Assembly: GCF_025398175.1 (NCBI RefSeq) | Contig: NZ_CP099736.1 | Location: 1 to 61,276 of the forward strand | Length of the DNA: 61,276 bases | Reading direction: 5' to 3' | Source: Photobacterium sp. TY1-4 | Lineage (GTDB): Bacteria; Pseudomonadota; Gammaproteobacteria; Enterobacterales; Vibrionaceae | Part shown: in pieces, positions 17,666-26,544 of the stretch | Position numbering within the stretch: position 1 is the first letter of the stretch | How the letters are laid out: every line of letters starts with the position of its first letter | Translations under genes and position numbers: made by a program | The notes under the pieces: generated by a model | Databases searched by the model: none | What the model saw: only the letters and a program-made list of their open reading frames with translations | Told to the model about the DNA's origin: nothing

Positions 17666-19006
17666 TTAGAACAAGAGATCTCGCGGCATCAGGGCGATAC
17701 CCGGAAAATAAATCAGCAGCGCTGACATCAGGAGCAAGATCAGGAAGAAGGGGAGCGTGCCCTTGATCACTTCCATGTATGGTTTTTCAAAGATGGCGAT
17801 GGCGGTGAAAATGTCACAGCCGAACGGCGGGGTGGCAGAGCCAATGGCCATCTGCAGGGTGACCATAACCCCGACCAGGACCGGATCCAGTCCTGCGGCC
17901 TCAATGATGGGCATGAAAATAGGGGTTAAGATCAGCAGCACGACCAGGGAGTCAACGAACATGCAGCCGACGAAAAATGCTACCGCGATGACAAACAAAA
18001 TATATTCAGGGGAGGCGTGTTCCAGGTTGAGCGGTGCCAACAGCGCTTGCGGGATCTGCTCAAACGAGATGTACCAGGAAAAAGCCTGGCCGACCCCAAC
18101 CAGCACAAAGACGACGGCGGTGATCAAGCCGGTATTGAGCGCGGCATCGCAGATATCGCTGAGCGTTAGTTTGTGGTAAATCACCGATTCAATAATGATG
18201 GCGTAGAGCACGGCGAAGGAGGCCGCTTCGGTCGGTGTCACGATGCCGGAGTAAATCCCGCCGATGATCAGGGCCGGAAATCCCATCGGCAGCATGGCTT
18301 TCTTGATGGCCGCTATCTTTTCGGCCGTACAGGCTTTTTCGACCAGGCTCAGGCTGTCGCTGTGCTTCACGCTGTAGCCGTAACTGAAGAGTGAAAACAG
18401 CAGCGCCAGCACTAACCCGGGGCCGATCCCGGCAATGAACAGTTCGCCCACGCTGGCGTTGGCCAGGGTCCCGTACAGGATCAGGCCGATGCTCGGCGGG
18501 ATCAAAAAAGCAATATCACTGGCATTGATGATGAGCGCCATGACAAAGCTGTCTTTATAGCCGGCCTGCAGCAACTTCGGGCGCATGATTTGCCCCACCG
18601 ACACTACGGTGGCCTGGGTGGAGCCGGACACCGAGCCAAAGAGGGTACAGCTGATGCAGGTGGTGATCGGCAGCCCGCCGTGTAAATGGCCGACAAAGGC
18701 CTGGATCAGCCCCAGTAAGTTATGTGCCGTATGGCCGCGGGTCATGATGTCTGCGGCGAGGATAAACATGGGGACCGCGATCAGTGCATTCGGCGAGATC
18801 CCGGTGACCATTTGCTGGATCAGGACCTGGGGATCAACCTGCGAGAAATGTATCAGCCCAATCAGCGCCCCGATTGCCAGCGGCACAATCATCGGGAAGC
18901 TGAGGAATAGGAAGACGACCATGACGACCACCAGAGTGAAGGTGATCACGTAAATGTCAGGCTCGCCGGCGATCACATCGGATAAAAACTGCGTGATACT
19001 GCTCAT
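17666..19006 (-). CDS. TRAP transporter large permease (DctM/UehC type)
   Basis: 446 aa, about 12 membrane helices, with DctM features such as IALVPMFILAADIM-like and GSVSGSTQATVVSVGQIM in the first half and GMVTPTEA-like SGIVTPTEAASFAVLYA in the middle. It forms the sodium-driven transport channel. Its ATG overlaps the stop of the small permease in an ATGA. Encoded with the small subunit and the binding protein in normal TRAP order, so the three act as one importer. Confidence 0.9.
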   Translation of the reverse strand: MSSITQFLSDVIAGEPDIYVITFTLVVVMVVFLFLSFPMIVPLAIGALIGLIHFSQVDPQVLIQQMVTGISPNALIAVPMFILAADIMTRGHTAHNLLGLIQAFVGHLHGGLPITTCISCTLFGSVSGSTQATVVSVGQIMRPKLLQAGYKDSFVMALIINASDIAFLIPPSIGLILYGTLANASVGELFIAGIGPGLVLALLFSLFSYGYSVKHSDSLSLVEKACTAEKIAAIKKAMLPMGFPALIIGGIYSGIVTPTEAASFAVLYAIIIESVIYHKLTLSDICDAALNTGLITAVVFVLVGVGQAFSWYISFEQIPQALLAPLNLEHASPEYILFVIAVAFFVGCMFVDSLVVLLILTPIFMPIIEAAGLDPVLVGVMVTLQMAIGSATPPFGCDIFTAIAIFEKPYMEVIKGTLPFFLILLLMSALLIYFPGIALMPRDLLF

Positions 19007-19545
19007 GAGTATTCCCTCGCCTGTTCCTGTTTATTTTCGATCATGTCGAACGAGAGATAAATATCATCGTGGATGAGGTTCATCGCCAGGCTCATCAGGT
19101 ATTGCAGCCCTGCAATGGCGAACCCGACCGGGATGATGGCGTAAACCCAGAAGACCGGCAGTTGCAGCGCCGGGCTGAGGCGGTTCATTGTTTTCAGCTC
19201 AGCGACATAGAGCAAGGACTGGTAGGCCAGGTAAAACATCAGCAGTGAGGTGATCAGGGCGATCAGCGTGGTCAGGTGTTTCTGGGCCCGTGGGTCGAGG
19301 GCGTCATACACGGCGGTCATGCGGATATTGCGGCCTTTGCGGACGGCATAGGCAAACCCGATAAAGGTCACAGCAACGATTAAAAACTGGTTCAGCTCTT
19401 CGGCAAAAAAGAGACTCTGGTTAAAGGCATAACGGCCGATGGCGTTGGCCGTTGAGTTCATCATCATGATGAGAATAAAACTGGTGATCAGCACACGCTC
19501 CAGCGTTTCTGTCACCTGGCTGATCTGATGGAGTATTCCTTTCAT
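19003..19545 (-). CDS. TRAP transporter small permease (DctQ/UehB type)
   Basis: 180 aa with four membrane helices. The family motif is seen in NAIGRYAFNQSLFFAEELNQFLIV (R-Y-x-F-...-W/F-A-E-E-L). ATG 19545 is supported by AAGGAG upstream; longer readings to 19689 add a non-membrane Arg/Pro-rich stretch and are unlikely. It lies between the binding protein and the large permease, overlapping the latter by 4 bp. Confidence 0.87.
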   Translation of the reverse strand: MKGILHQISQVTETLERVLITSFILIMMMNSTANAIGRYAFNQSLFFAEELNQFLIVAVTFIGFAYAVRKGRNIRMTAVYDALDPRAQKHLTTLIALITSLLMFYLAYQSLLYVAELKTMNRLSPALQLPVFWVYAIIPVGFAIAGLQYLMSLAMNLIHDDIYLSFDMIENKQEQAREYS

Positions 19546-19709
19546 ATCGATACGCTCCTTGTTCGCTTTGGCCCGGATTGACTCGGCTTTGATATCCACG
19601 ATCTGGTCAAGACTGCTGATGCAGGACGTCAGTGACGGGAAAGGTCTGAATCGCGGCCAGCCCGGTAGGCGCCGGCCGCGAGGGGACATCGTATTCAGCA
19701 GGCCCTTGG

Positions 19710-20747
19710 TCAGCGAGCCGCCACTTTGACATCATTGAGCAGGCCGGTGAGGATGGCCTCGGCTTCCTGACGCGCTGCGGCTTTCTCTGCGTCCGGATAG
19801 GCGTTTTCGACCACGTCATAATAGGTGGTAAACAGTTGCTGACTGAGGGTCTTGAAGCGCTCGCGTTCGCTCTCGGTCAGCGTAATGATCTGCATGTCCG
19901 GACGCTCTTTCAGAATGTTCTCGAGGTGCTCTTTGTTGATCCGCAGCTGGTATGCATAGGCGGCCTGATCGGCTGCTTTGATGGCTTTTTTGATCATGGC
20001 CTGCTTGTCGGCAGAGAGGTTGTGGAACCATTGGTTGTTGGTTGAGACGGTGCTGATATAGGACTGCTGGCCCGGGAACATGAGGTAATCTTGCACTTCA
20101 TGCCACTTGGCGTTGTAGATGAAGTAAATCGGGTTCACCATGCTGTCGATGGTTTTTAATTGCAGCGAGCCGTACACTTCCCCCCAGGAGAGCGGGGTCG
20201 GGGTTGCCCCGAAAGCCTTATAGGTTTCGACCGGAATGGTCGAGGTAAAGGTGCGGATTTTCTGGTTCGCGAAGTCTTCCGGAGAGCGGATCGGCTTGTT
20301 GCCGCCCCAGACCATTTCGCCTTCCGACATCATCGACAGCAGTTTGAGGTTGGACTTTTCAAACTTCGGTGCCAAGTGGTTGTAGATCGTCGGGCTCTGG
20401 GTCAGGACCTTGTGCGTGAGTGCTTCGTTAGTGCCCAGCACATAGGGCAGGCTGACGGCCTGAACTTCCGGGACGTAAGAGCCCAGATGACCGGCGCCGA
20501 CCGAGACAAACTGGATGGTCCCTTTGGCCGCAAGCTCGACGATATCATTTTCCGTCCCTAACTGGCCGTAGTAGTAAATACGGACCCGGATATCACCATC
20601 GGATTCTTGTTTGATGGTGTCGGCAAATGCCTTGGCGTAGACATCCTGAACATCGTTCTTATCTTCTTCCGAAGCGAACTTCCACGTTTCAGCCTGTGCG
20701 CTGAACATCATCCCTAAACTGAGTAGTGCAACGAGAGAGCGTTTCAT
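19710..20747 (-). CDS. TRAP solute-binding protein, TeaA/UehA-like
   Basis: 345 aa with a signal peptide ending SAQA-ETWKF. The mature protein closely follows the pattern of ectoine-binding TeaA/UehA: the segments NDVQDVYAKAF, GQLGTENDI, EGEMVWG, IRSPEDFANQKIRT, ETYKAFGATPTPL and WGEVYGSLQ all have counterparts there. This is the best single clue to substrate: ectoine, hydroxyectoine or a related small cyclic or zwitterionic solute. ATG 20747 has AAGGAAG upstream. First gene of the transporter set, downstream of the M20 gene. Confidence 0.82.
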   Translation of the reverse strand: MKRSLVALLSLGMMFSAQAETWKFASEEDKNDVQDVYAKAFADTIKQESDGDIRVRIYYYGQLGTENDIVELAAKGTIQFVSVGAGHLGSYVPEVQAVSLPYVLGTNEALTHKVLTQSPTIYNHLAPKFEKSNLKLLSMMSEGEMVWGGNKPIRSPEDFANQKIRTFTSTIPVETYKAFGATPTPLSWGEVYGSLQLKTIDSMVNPIYFIYNAKWHEVQDYLMFPGQQSYISTVSTNNQWFHNLSADKQAMIKKAIKAADQAAYAYQLRINKEHLENILKERPDMQIITLTESERERFKTLSQQLFTTYYDVVENAYPDAEKAAARQEAEAILTGLLNDVKVAAR

Positions 20748-20833
20748 CCTGTTCTTCCTTTTTGGGTCGCTTGCCATGGGGCAGCCGGTGACAGGCAAAT
20801 GCGCTGTGCCGGCTGCGGTGGTGAAAGTGGTGT

Positions 20834-22015
20834 TTACCGGTTACCGGTTATCGGGCTCAGGCGGTTGGTCACCAGCTGGATCCAGTACCGTGCGCCGAAT
20901 TCCAGAATGCGGTCGTTAAAGTCATAGCGGGGGTTGTGCAGGGCGCAGCCGCCCACGGACTCCGTGCCATTGCCGAGCAGCACATAGCAGCCCGGTTTGA
21001 CCCGCAGCATGCTGGAGAAGTCTTCGGAGATGGTCAGGGGATCGCAATCGGCATGTACCCGATCTTCCCCCAGAACCTGCCGGGCCGCTTCAACGGCGTA
21101 CCGGGTCTGCGCCGGGCTGTTGACTGTGGGATAAAAGGTATTGGTAAAGCTGAACTGGTATTCGGCCCCCGCGGCCTGGCAAATCCCGGCCACGATCCGG
21201 GCCATGCTCTGCTCAATCCGGGCCAGGGCGCTTTCGGTAAAGCAGCGGCAGTCACCTTTGATGGTGACGGTCGAAGGGATCACATTCACGGTGCCGTCGG
21301 TGATAAATTCAGTCGCAGAGACGACCGCCGTCTCATGAATCGCACTGAGGTTGCGCGAGACAATGGTCTGCAGCCCCAGTACAACCTGGGCGCCGACCAC
21401 GAGCGGATCAATGCCCTGATGCGGCAGCGCGGCATGTCCGCCGACGCCGGTGATGGTGATTTCAAAACTGCTTTCGCTGGCCATGAGGGAGCCCGGGCGG
21501 ACCATGAGTTCGCCTTCGGCAAGGCCGGGGAAATTATGGATGCCGTACACTTCGTCAATCTCGAAGCGCTCAAACAGCCCGTCGTCAATCATCGCCTGGG
21601 CCCCGCAGCCATGCTCCTCATCGGGCTGGAAGATAAAATAAATCGTGCCGTCGAAGGTCGGGTGTTGTGCCAGATAACAAGCGGCACCCAGCAACATCGC
21701 AGCGTGCCCGTCGTGTCCGCAGGCATGCATTTTGCCGTCGTGTTGCGAGCAGTGGGAGAACGTATTTTGCTCCCGGATATGCAGGGCATCTATATCCGCC
21801 CGCAGACCGATGCTGGCCGAACTGCTCCCCTGGCGCAGGATCCCGACCAGCCCGCTTTGCCCGATCCCGCGGACCACTTCAATGCCGAAGCTGTGGAGTT
21901 TCTCCGCGATAAAGTCAGCCGTCAGATGGACATCAAACCCGCATTCGGGAAAGCGGTGCAGGTGCTGGCGCCAGGCCGTCATGTCAGTGATGAGTTGTGG
22001 AGGGAGTAACAACAT
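20834..22015 (-). CDS. M20D amidohydrolase (N-acyl-amino-acid deacylase-like)
   Basis: 393 aa. Metal-site motifs GLRADIDALH, CGHDGHAAMLLGAA, QPDEEHGCGAQAM and GIHNFPG are all present. The family removes acyl groups from amino acids or splits hippurate-like amides. In ectoine clusters the deacetylase DoeB belongs to a different (AstE-like) family, so this M20D enzyme may fill the same step on another substrate. ATG 22015 has GGAG 8 nt before it. It lies 26 bp after the EutA-like gene, in one operon. Confidence 0.82.
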   Translation of the reverse strand: MLLLPPQLITDMTAWRQHLHRFPECGFDVHLTADFIAEKLHSFGIEVVRGIGQSGLVGILRQGSSSASIGLRADIDALHIREQNTFSHCSQHDGKMHACGHDGHAAMLLGAACYLAQHPTFDGTIYFIFQPDEEHGCGAQAMIDDGLFERFEIDEVYGIHNFPGLAEGELMVRPGSLMASESSFEITITGVGGHAALPHQGIDPLVVGAQVVLGLQTIVSRNLSAIHETAVVSATEFITDGTVNVIPSTVTIKGDCRCFTESALARIEQSMARIVAGICQAAGAEYQFSFTNTFYPTVNSPAQTRYAVEAARQVLGEDRVHADCDPLTISEDFSSMLRVKPGCYVLLGNGTESVGGCALHNPRYDFNDRILEFGARYWIQLVTNRLSPITGNR

Positions 22016-22041
22016 ATTCTGAGCTCCGTCTGGTAAGAGAT

Positions 22042-22848
22042 TTATTGGGCGTCGCTTAGGTGTTCGCACGATGGCTGCGTTTCAGCCGGTGCGCCCAGGT
22101 GCCTTTCCATCAGCGACCCGAAGCCGTGGATCGGCTCGGCGTATCCGACCAGTTTTAATGAATGCCAGGCCAGAACCTGGTTGCTGCTGAGCACGGGTTT
22201 ACCGAGGGCGGCTTCAATCTGGGCGATCACCGGGGTTGCCCTCAGGGCGGTGCAGGAGATGAACAGGGCATCGGCGTTCGGATCACAGATGCGCAGGGCG
22301 GCCCGTTTGATGTCGCGCGGATCGATAAAGGTCATGGCCGTGTCGTCTTCAAAACCGAACCCGGCAATGTTCGTCACCTCATACCCCTGCTGATGAAAAT
22401 ACGCCGCAACATCGTGATTCACGGTGTCGGTATAAGGGGTCAGGATGGACAGGCGCTTGACCCGCAGTGTGGCTAGCGCGGCAAAGACCGCGGTGACCGG
22501 ATCCGTGACCGCCGTTCCCGGACAGGCCTGATGGATGCGCGCTGCGATATTGGCTTGCCCGATCGCAATGGTGCCCGAGGTACAGGCATAGATCATGGCA
22601 TCCAGCCGGGTGCCCGGCAGGATCGCGTCGGCCGCGGCGGTGATGCCGGGTGCCATGGTGCGCAGGTTTTCAATCGTCAGGGGATTTACATTGCGAACGC
22701 GGCTGGTAAACATGTGTACCGTTTCGGGATACAGCCGGCGTAAATCCTGCTCGATATTAAAATCTGTCGCCAGGGTGATCACCCCAATGCGTCCGGCCGG
22801 GGCCAGGTGCTCTAACGCAAAGTGTGGTTCGATCCGTTCATTTCTCAT
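22042..22848 (-). CDS. EutA-like Asp/Glu racemase/maleate isomerase-family protein
   Basis: 268 aa. The two catalytic cysteines of the superfamily are visible in YACTSGTIAIG and FISCTALRA, and SSNQVLAWH near the end is typical of EutA of ectoine-use clusters. Related enzymes are maleate isomerase and arylmalonate decarboxylase; EutA's own reaction is not well settled. ATG 22848 is favoured over GTG 22854. First gene of the minus-strand operon and divergent from the Lrp-type regulator. Confidence 0.75.
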   Translation of the reverse strand: MRNERIEPHFALEHLAPAGRIGVITLATDFNIEQDLRRLYPETVHMFTSRVRNVNPLTIENLRTMAPGITAAADAILPGTRLDAMIYACTSGTIAIGQANIAARIHQACPGTAVTDPVTAVFAALATLRVKRLSILTPYTDTVNHDVAAYFHQQGYEVTNIAGFGFEDDTAMTFIDPRDIKRAALRICDPNADALFISCTALRATPVIAQIEAALGKPVLSSNQVLAWHSLKLVGYAEPIHGFGSLMERHLGAPAETQPSCEHLSDAQ

Positions 22849-23179
22849 AGGCACCCCGTGAGGTTAGCAACACAACATTTTCCGGTGACGGAAGGCCCGC
22901 GACTGAACGCATTTGTCTGGCGTGTTGACGCGATGACCCTTCTATCGATAAGGTGTCGAAACGAAGTTTTACATTTCGTTTACAAGGTCATGATGCCTTG
23001 ACTGGATTGAGGGAATTCCTCAAAAACATTTTGAATAATGATGATAATCCGCGTTTTTCTGCGATATAGTGCGTGAGATTGGCAAGGAAACAGGCGGTAA
23101 GCTGATCCCCGGCACTTCAGGTGCCCAGGGCTTTGGCGCCGTTCAATACTACATTTATGCTCAAAGGATCCTGACAGAA
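22849..23179. promoter_or_regulatory. Divergent regulatory region, eutA-like gene / Lrp regulator
   Basis: Two dyads stand out: AAACGAA-N9-TTCGTTT at 22959-22981 and TTGAGG-GAATT-CCTCAA at 23007-23023. Lrp/AsnC proteins bind such imperfect palindromes, so these are candidate operators for the regulator encoded at 23180. No promoter was assigned with confidence. Confidence 0.5.
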
Positions 23180-23671
23180 ATGGCGCACGCTTCTCCACCC
23201 GTGGTCGATAGCTTCGACCGTAAAATTCTTGATCTTGTCCAGTTGTCTAACCGCATCACTTCAGAACAAATTGCTGAAAGTGTGGGATTGTCGCCGGCTG
23301 CGGTTCAGCGGCGGCTCAAGCGCATGCGGGAGAAACAGGTCATCCAGGCCGATATCTCGGTCGTGAATCCCAAATCAGTCGGGCAGGCGATGACCTTTGT
23401 CGTTCAGGTAACGCTTGAACGTGAGCGGGTCGATCTGATGCATAACTTCAAAAAAGAGATGACGGCGAACCGCTCGGTCCAGCAATGCTATTACGTAACC
23501 GGCAGTTCAGACTTCATCCTGATTGTCACCGCGGCAGATATGGCGGGGTATGATAAGTTCACGCGGGAAGCATTTTTTGACAATGCCAATATCAAGAGTT
23601 TTCAGACCAATGTGGTGATGGATCCGGTTAAGGTCGGGCTGACCATCCCGATTGATGAAGAGGGTGATTAA
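23180..23671 (+). CDS. Lrp/AsnC-family regulator (DoeX-like)
   Basis: 163 aa. The N-terminal helix-turn-helix covers ITSEQIAESVGLSPAAVQRRLKRM (about residues 28-51), and the RAM ligand domain follows with CYYVTGSSDFILIVTA. Family members sense amino acids; DoeX of ectoine clusters senses a diaminobutyrate derivative. The gene is divergent from the EutA-like operon and convergent with the lyase gene, so it probably controls both sides. ATG 23180 starts the compact protein; a longer in-frame reading from 23069 has no family support. Confidence 0.85.
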   Translation: MAHASPPVVDSFDRKILDLVQLSNRITSEQIAESVGLSPAAVQRRLKRMREKQVIQADISVVNPKSVGQAMTFVVQVTLERERVDLMHNFKKEMTANRSVQQCYYVTGSSDFILIVTAADMAGYDKFTREAFFDNANIKSFQTNVVMDPVKVGLTIPIDEEGD

Positions 23672-23733
23672 TTGCGGTTTGTTTCGATGCAGTTCAGTGT
23701 GGTGTTCTGCCACGCCGCTGCATTGAAGAGAAG

Positions 23734-23780
23734 CGAATCGAGGTGAAGAGAGCACGACCCCCGTGCTCTCTGTCGATTCG
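23734..23780. terminator. Bidirectional terminator, regulator / lyase
   Basis: Nested stems: outer CGAATCGA/TCGATTCG (23734-23741, 23773-23780) and inner AGAGAGCACG/CGTGCTCTCT (23747-23756, 23762-23771). It lies between two converging genes. Confidence 0.82.
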
Positions 23781-23787
23781 GAGCGGC

Positions 23788-24981
23788 TTACTGGCTGATC
23801 AGTTGCTGATACAACGCCGGGTCCGTCGCCCCTTCCGTTCCGATCACCAGCACGCGGCTGGATTCATCCAGGCCGAGCGCCTGAGCGAACTGATTGCTCT
23901 CGCGGGCGATGAGCGCGGCAGCCAGACCCGGCACAGCGGATTCCCCGGCCTCAATTGCCGGATCGCCGTGATACCCGGAGGCCAGCAGGCGCATGGTTTG
24001 GCCGATGGCCGCTTCGCTGAGTGTCAGGAAATCATCGGCACCGTTGGCAAGGATGGTCCAGGCCAGTGCCGAGACTTCGCCGCAAGCCAGCCCGGCCATT
24101 AAGGTTTCGAGATCGCCGTCAACCACGACGGGTTTGCCTGCGCGGGCACTTTGCTGCAGGCAATTGGCCTGCTCCGGCTCGACAATGATCAAGCGCGGGC
24201 GTTTTTTTCCCCACAGATCCCAGAAATAGCCACACACCGCCGAGGCCAGCCCCCCGACACCGCCCTGGATAAACACATGGGTCGGGATCGCTCCGGCCAG
24301 CTGGTCGACGATTTCGCCAAGCATCACGGTATAGCCGAGGGCAACGTCTTTGGGGATCTCCATATAGCCTTCATAAGAAGTATCAGAGACGATCACCCGG
24401 TTGTGTTTTCTGGCTTCTTCATCGGCGAGGCGAACCGATTCATCATAGTTGCCGCTGATCCGGATCACCTCTGCGCCGTATTGCTCCATGGCCCGTTTGC
24501 GCCCTTCCGAAACATCCCGGTGAATATAGATCACACAGCCGCAGCCGAACAGCTGTGCCCCCCAGGCAACAGAGCGGCCGTGATTGCCGTCTGTGGCGCA
24601 GCTGACCACGACCTCTGCGGCTTCAGACTGCCACTGGCCCTTCAACAACTCGGTAATGGTCGGTTGTTTGCCGTAGCGCGCTTTGAGAACCGCCTGGAGT
24701 TGCCGTGCGACGGCATAAGCCCCGCCCAGAGCCTTGAAGCTTTTGAGACCAAACCGCTGCGACTCATCTTTGTACCACAGGCGGTCGATCCCTGCGGCTT
24801 GAGATAAATGGGACAATGAATGCAATGGGGTCACCGCGTAACCCGGCCAGCGTTGGATCTCCTCAATGGCTTGCGCTGCGCTGGCCACACTTAATACCGC
24901 TTGTTGCTCAGGGGAATAAACGTTATTCGGGTGTGCTCCGGGGTTGGCAAAATGTGTCAGTGTGCCATGCACGATTTGCAT
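23788..24981 (-). CDS. dpaL: Diaminopropionate ammonia-lyase (DpaL/YgeX type)
   Basis: 397 aa, the same length as E. coli YgeX. The PLP lysine is in KSFKALGGAYAV (K83), the phosphate loop is QGGVGGLASAV, and CATDGNHGRSVAWGA is the substrate loop of the fold II enzymes. The enzyme splits 2,3-diaminopropionate to pyruvate and two ammonia. ATG 24981 has AAAGGAG upstream. In ectoine clusters a related but shorter 'threonine dehydratase' EutB sits here, so EutB-like activity is the main alternative. Convergent with the regulator. Confidence 0.8.
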   Translation of the reverse strand: MQIVHGTLTHFANPGAHPNNVYSPEQQAVLSVASAAQAIEEIQRWPGYAVTPLHSLSHLSQAAGIDRLWYKDESQRFGLKSFKALGGAYAVARQLQAVLKARYGKQPTITELLKGQWQSEAAEVVVSCATDGNHGRSVAWGAQLFGCGCVIYIHRDVSEGRKRAMEQYGAEVIRISGNYDESVRLADEEARKHNRVIVSDTSYEGYMEIPKDVALGYTVMLGEIVDQLAGAIPTHVFIQGGVGGLASAVCGYFWDLWGKKRPRLIIVEPEQANCLQQSARAGKPVVVDGDLETLMAGLACGEVSALAWTILANGADDFLTLSEAAIGQTMRLLASGYHGDPAIEAGESAVPGLAAALIARESNQFAQALGLDESSRVLVIGTEGATDPALYQQLISQ

Positions 24982-25177
24982 AATGGCGCTCCTTTCGTCT
25001 GGTTGAGATGGCCTGCAATTGGTTTTTCGGTCAGGCATGCCTTCTGGCTTGAGATAGTTTCAGTTTATCGAGGATGGTTGCAGAAGATGTGTCTTCTGGA
25101 GCCTCATGGGGCGGAGATATTGCGCAATTTGGTAGCAGAATGCGGATATTCCTCACCCCTGCGCTGAAGGGTGTGCT

Positions 25178-25696
25178 TTAAATCAACCGGAAGCGGTTCG
25201 CCTTCCATTCCGCGCCGTCAATCAGCCCTTCCTGGTACAGCCCCCCCCAGTCGTAGAAGAACGGCGCAAACCCGCTGCCGCCGGTGAGGTGACTCAGGCC
25301 AATGCAGGCGATCACCACCAGGGCAGCAATCGCGTACTCGATGGGATCGCCGGTGCGAAAGCGGCCGCCGAACAGATGAAATCGCCGGTCGCTGTAGGGG
25401 GAGAAGGGCACCCCGCTTACGGTCATCGCATCGGTGAGGATATGGCTCACCCCGCCCCAGGCGAACGCGGTCAGCAGGCCGTGGTAATCCCAGACAAAGG
25501 TGAAGGCCAGCGCGGCGATCAGCCAGTGGGTAAAAATGTGGGTCGGCCCGCGGTGCTTGATGTGGCGCCCGCCGGCTTTGGCCAGGTATTCCATCCAGTC
25601 CGGGGCGGTCGCGCCGGCCACGCAGGCGGCAACATGGGGCGGGGAGATCACCGCGCAGGCCGCGCCGGCGATCAGGGTATGGTTGAACCACTTCAC
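25178..25696 (-). CDS. YdjM-like membrane-bound metal-dependent hydrolase (DUF457)
   Basis: 172 aa, several membrane helices. HRGPTHIFTHWLIAAL and AWGGVSHILTDAMT carry the conserved H-x3-H and H-x2-D patterns of the LexA-binding/YdjM family, with an early APDWMEY metal-ligand segment. GTG 25696 is chosen because GGAGG lies upstream and it overlaps the previous stop by 4 bp (GTGA). Third gene of an operon with an exported coiled-coil protein and a membrane ATPase. Substrate unknown. Confidence 0.78.
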   Translation of the reverse strand: MKWFNHTLIAGAACAVISPPHVAACVAGATAPDWMEYLAKAGGRHIKHRGPTHIFTHWLIAALAFTFVWDYHGLLTAFAWGGVSHILTDAMTVSGVPFSPYSDRRFHLFGGRFRTGDPIEYAIAALVVIACIGLSHLTGGSGFAPFFYDWGGLYQEGLIDGAEWKANRFRLI

Positions 25697-26544
25697 GGCC
25701 GGGCCTCCGTTGGTTGCGGGGTCTGTTCGGGAGGTGAGGGCGGCGGCAGGTAAGCCAGGCGCTGCAGGTACCGGTTGACCTGGTCGATACGCTGGTTGTC
25801 GCACATCGAGCTCAGCGCCAGGCGCTGCTCAACGATTTGCGCCTCGAACTTGAGGATATCACGCTGGGCGGCGGCGACTTTCTCCAGGTAGCTGACCTGC
25901 TCGGTGACGTTGGCGATCCCCTGCTTGACCCGGGCCTGGGACCGGGCTTCCAGTGCCAGGTACAGGCCGATCTCCCGGTAGGCATGGTTGCGGTTCGCCA
26001 GGGCTTCGGCAAAACGGGCGACGCTCTGGGCTACGCTGATCCGGCGTTTGTGCTCCCATTCCCGCTCCCGCGACTGCTCTGTGCTGGAGTAAAGCGGCAT
26101 CTCGCCGACCAGGCCGATGTAGTGATCGGTGATCTCCGGCCAGTCGCTGCGGTCGTACTGGTCGACGTTGGAGCGGACCCCGGCGACGATTTTCAGATCG
26201 ATGTTGAACTTGCTCTTCTCCGGATAGCAGCGGTTGATGACGGTAAAGATGGCATCGGGGTCAATCACCGGCGCGCTCTTGAGCGCCGGGATCGGGGTGT
26301 GGAAGTTGGGCGGGGTGCCTTTGAGGGTCGGCAGCTCGAACGGGCGGATATCCGGCGGCGTTTCTTCGGGCTGCTGCCAGGGCAGGCTGATCCCCCATCC
26401 TTTTGGATTTTGTGTTTGTGGCGTGGCTGCCGGACGGTCCGGGTTCTGAGGTTCGGCGGCCTGGGCTGTAATGGGAAGCAGGACAGCCAGTACGGCAAGT
26501 GCCCGGATGATCGGGTGAGGCGGAGTCGGGTGGTTATTCGGCAC
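25693..26544 (-). CDS. Exported coiled-coil protein, unknown
   Basis: 283 aa with a signal peptide (about residues 12-29, ending AQA-AE), a proline-rich stretch and a helical region at about residues 150-250 (SREREWEHKRR, LEKVAAAQRDILKFEAQIVEQRL). The end is again proline-rich. The helical part vaguely recalls an outer-membrane efflux protein hairpin, but the size is too small and I do not assign it. Overlaps the ATPase gene by 11 bp and the hydrolase gene by 4 bp, so the three are translated together. Confidence 0.7.
   Translation of the reverse strand: MPNNHPTPPHPIIRALAVLAVLLPITAQAAEPQNPDRPAATPQTQNPKGWGISLPWQQPEETPPDIRPFELPTLKGTPPNFHTPIPALKSAPVIDPDAIFTVINRCYPEKSKFNIDLKIVAGVRSNVDQYDRSDWPEITDHYIGLVGEMPLYSSTEQSREREWEHKRRISVAQSVARFAEALANRNHAYREIGLYLALEARSQARVKQGIANVTEQVSYLEKVAAAQRDILKFEAQIVEQRLALSSMCDNQRIDQVNRYLQRLAYLPPPSPPEQTPQPTEARP

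Noticed and set aside
20936..22009. Long plus-strand reading of 357 codons
   Set aside because: Exactly antisense to the M20D gene, whose motifs are complete; a product of high-GC third positions.
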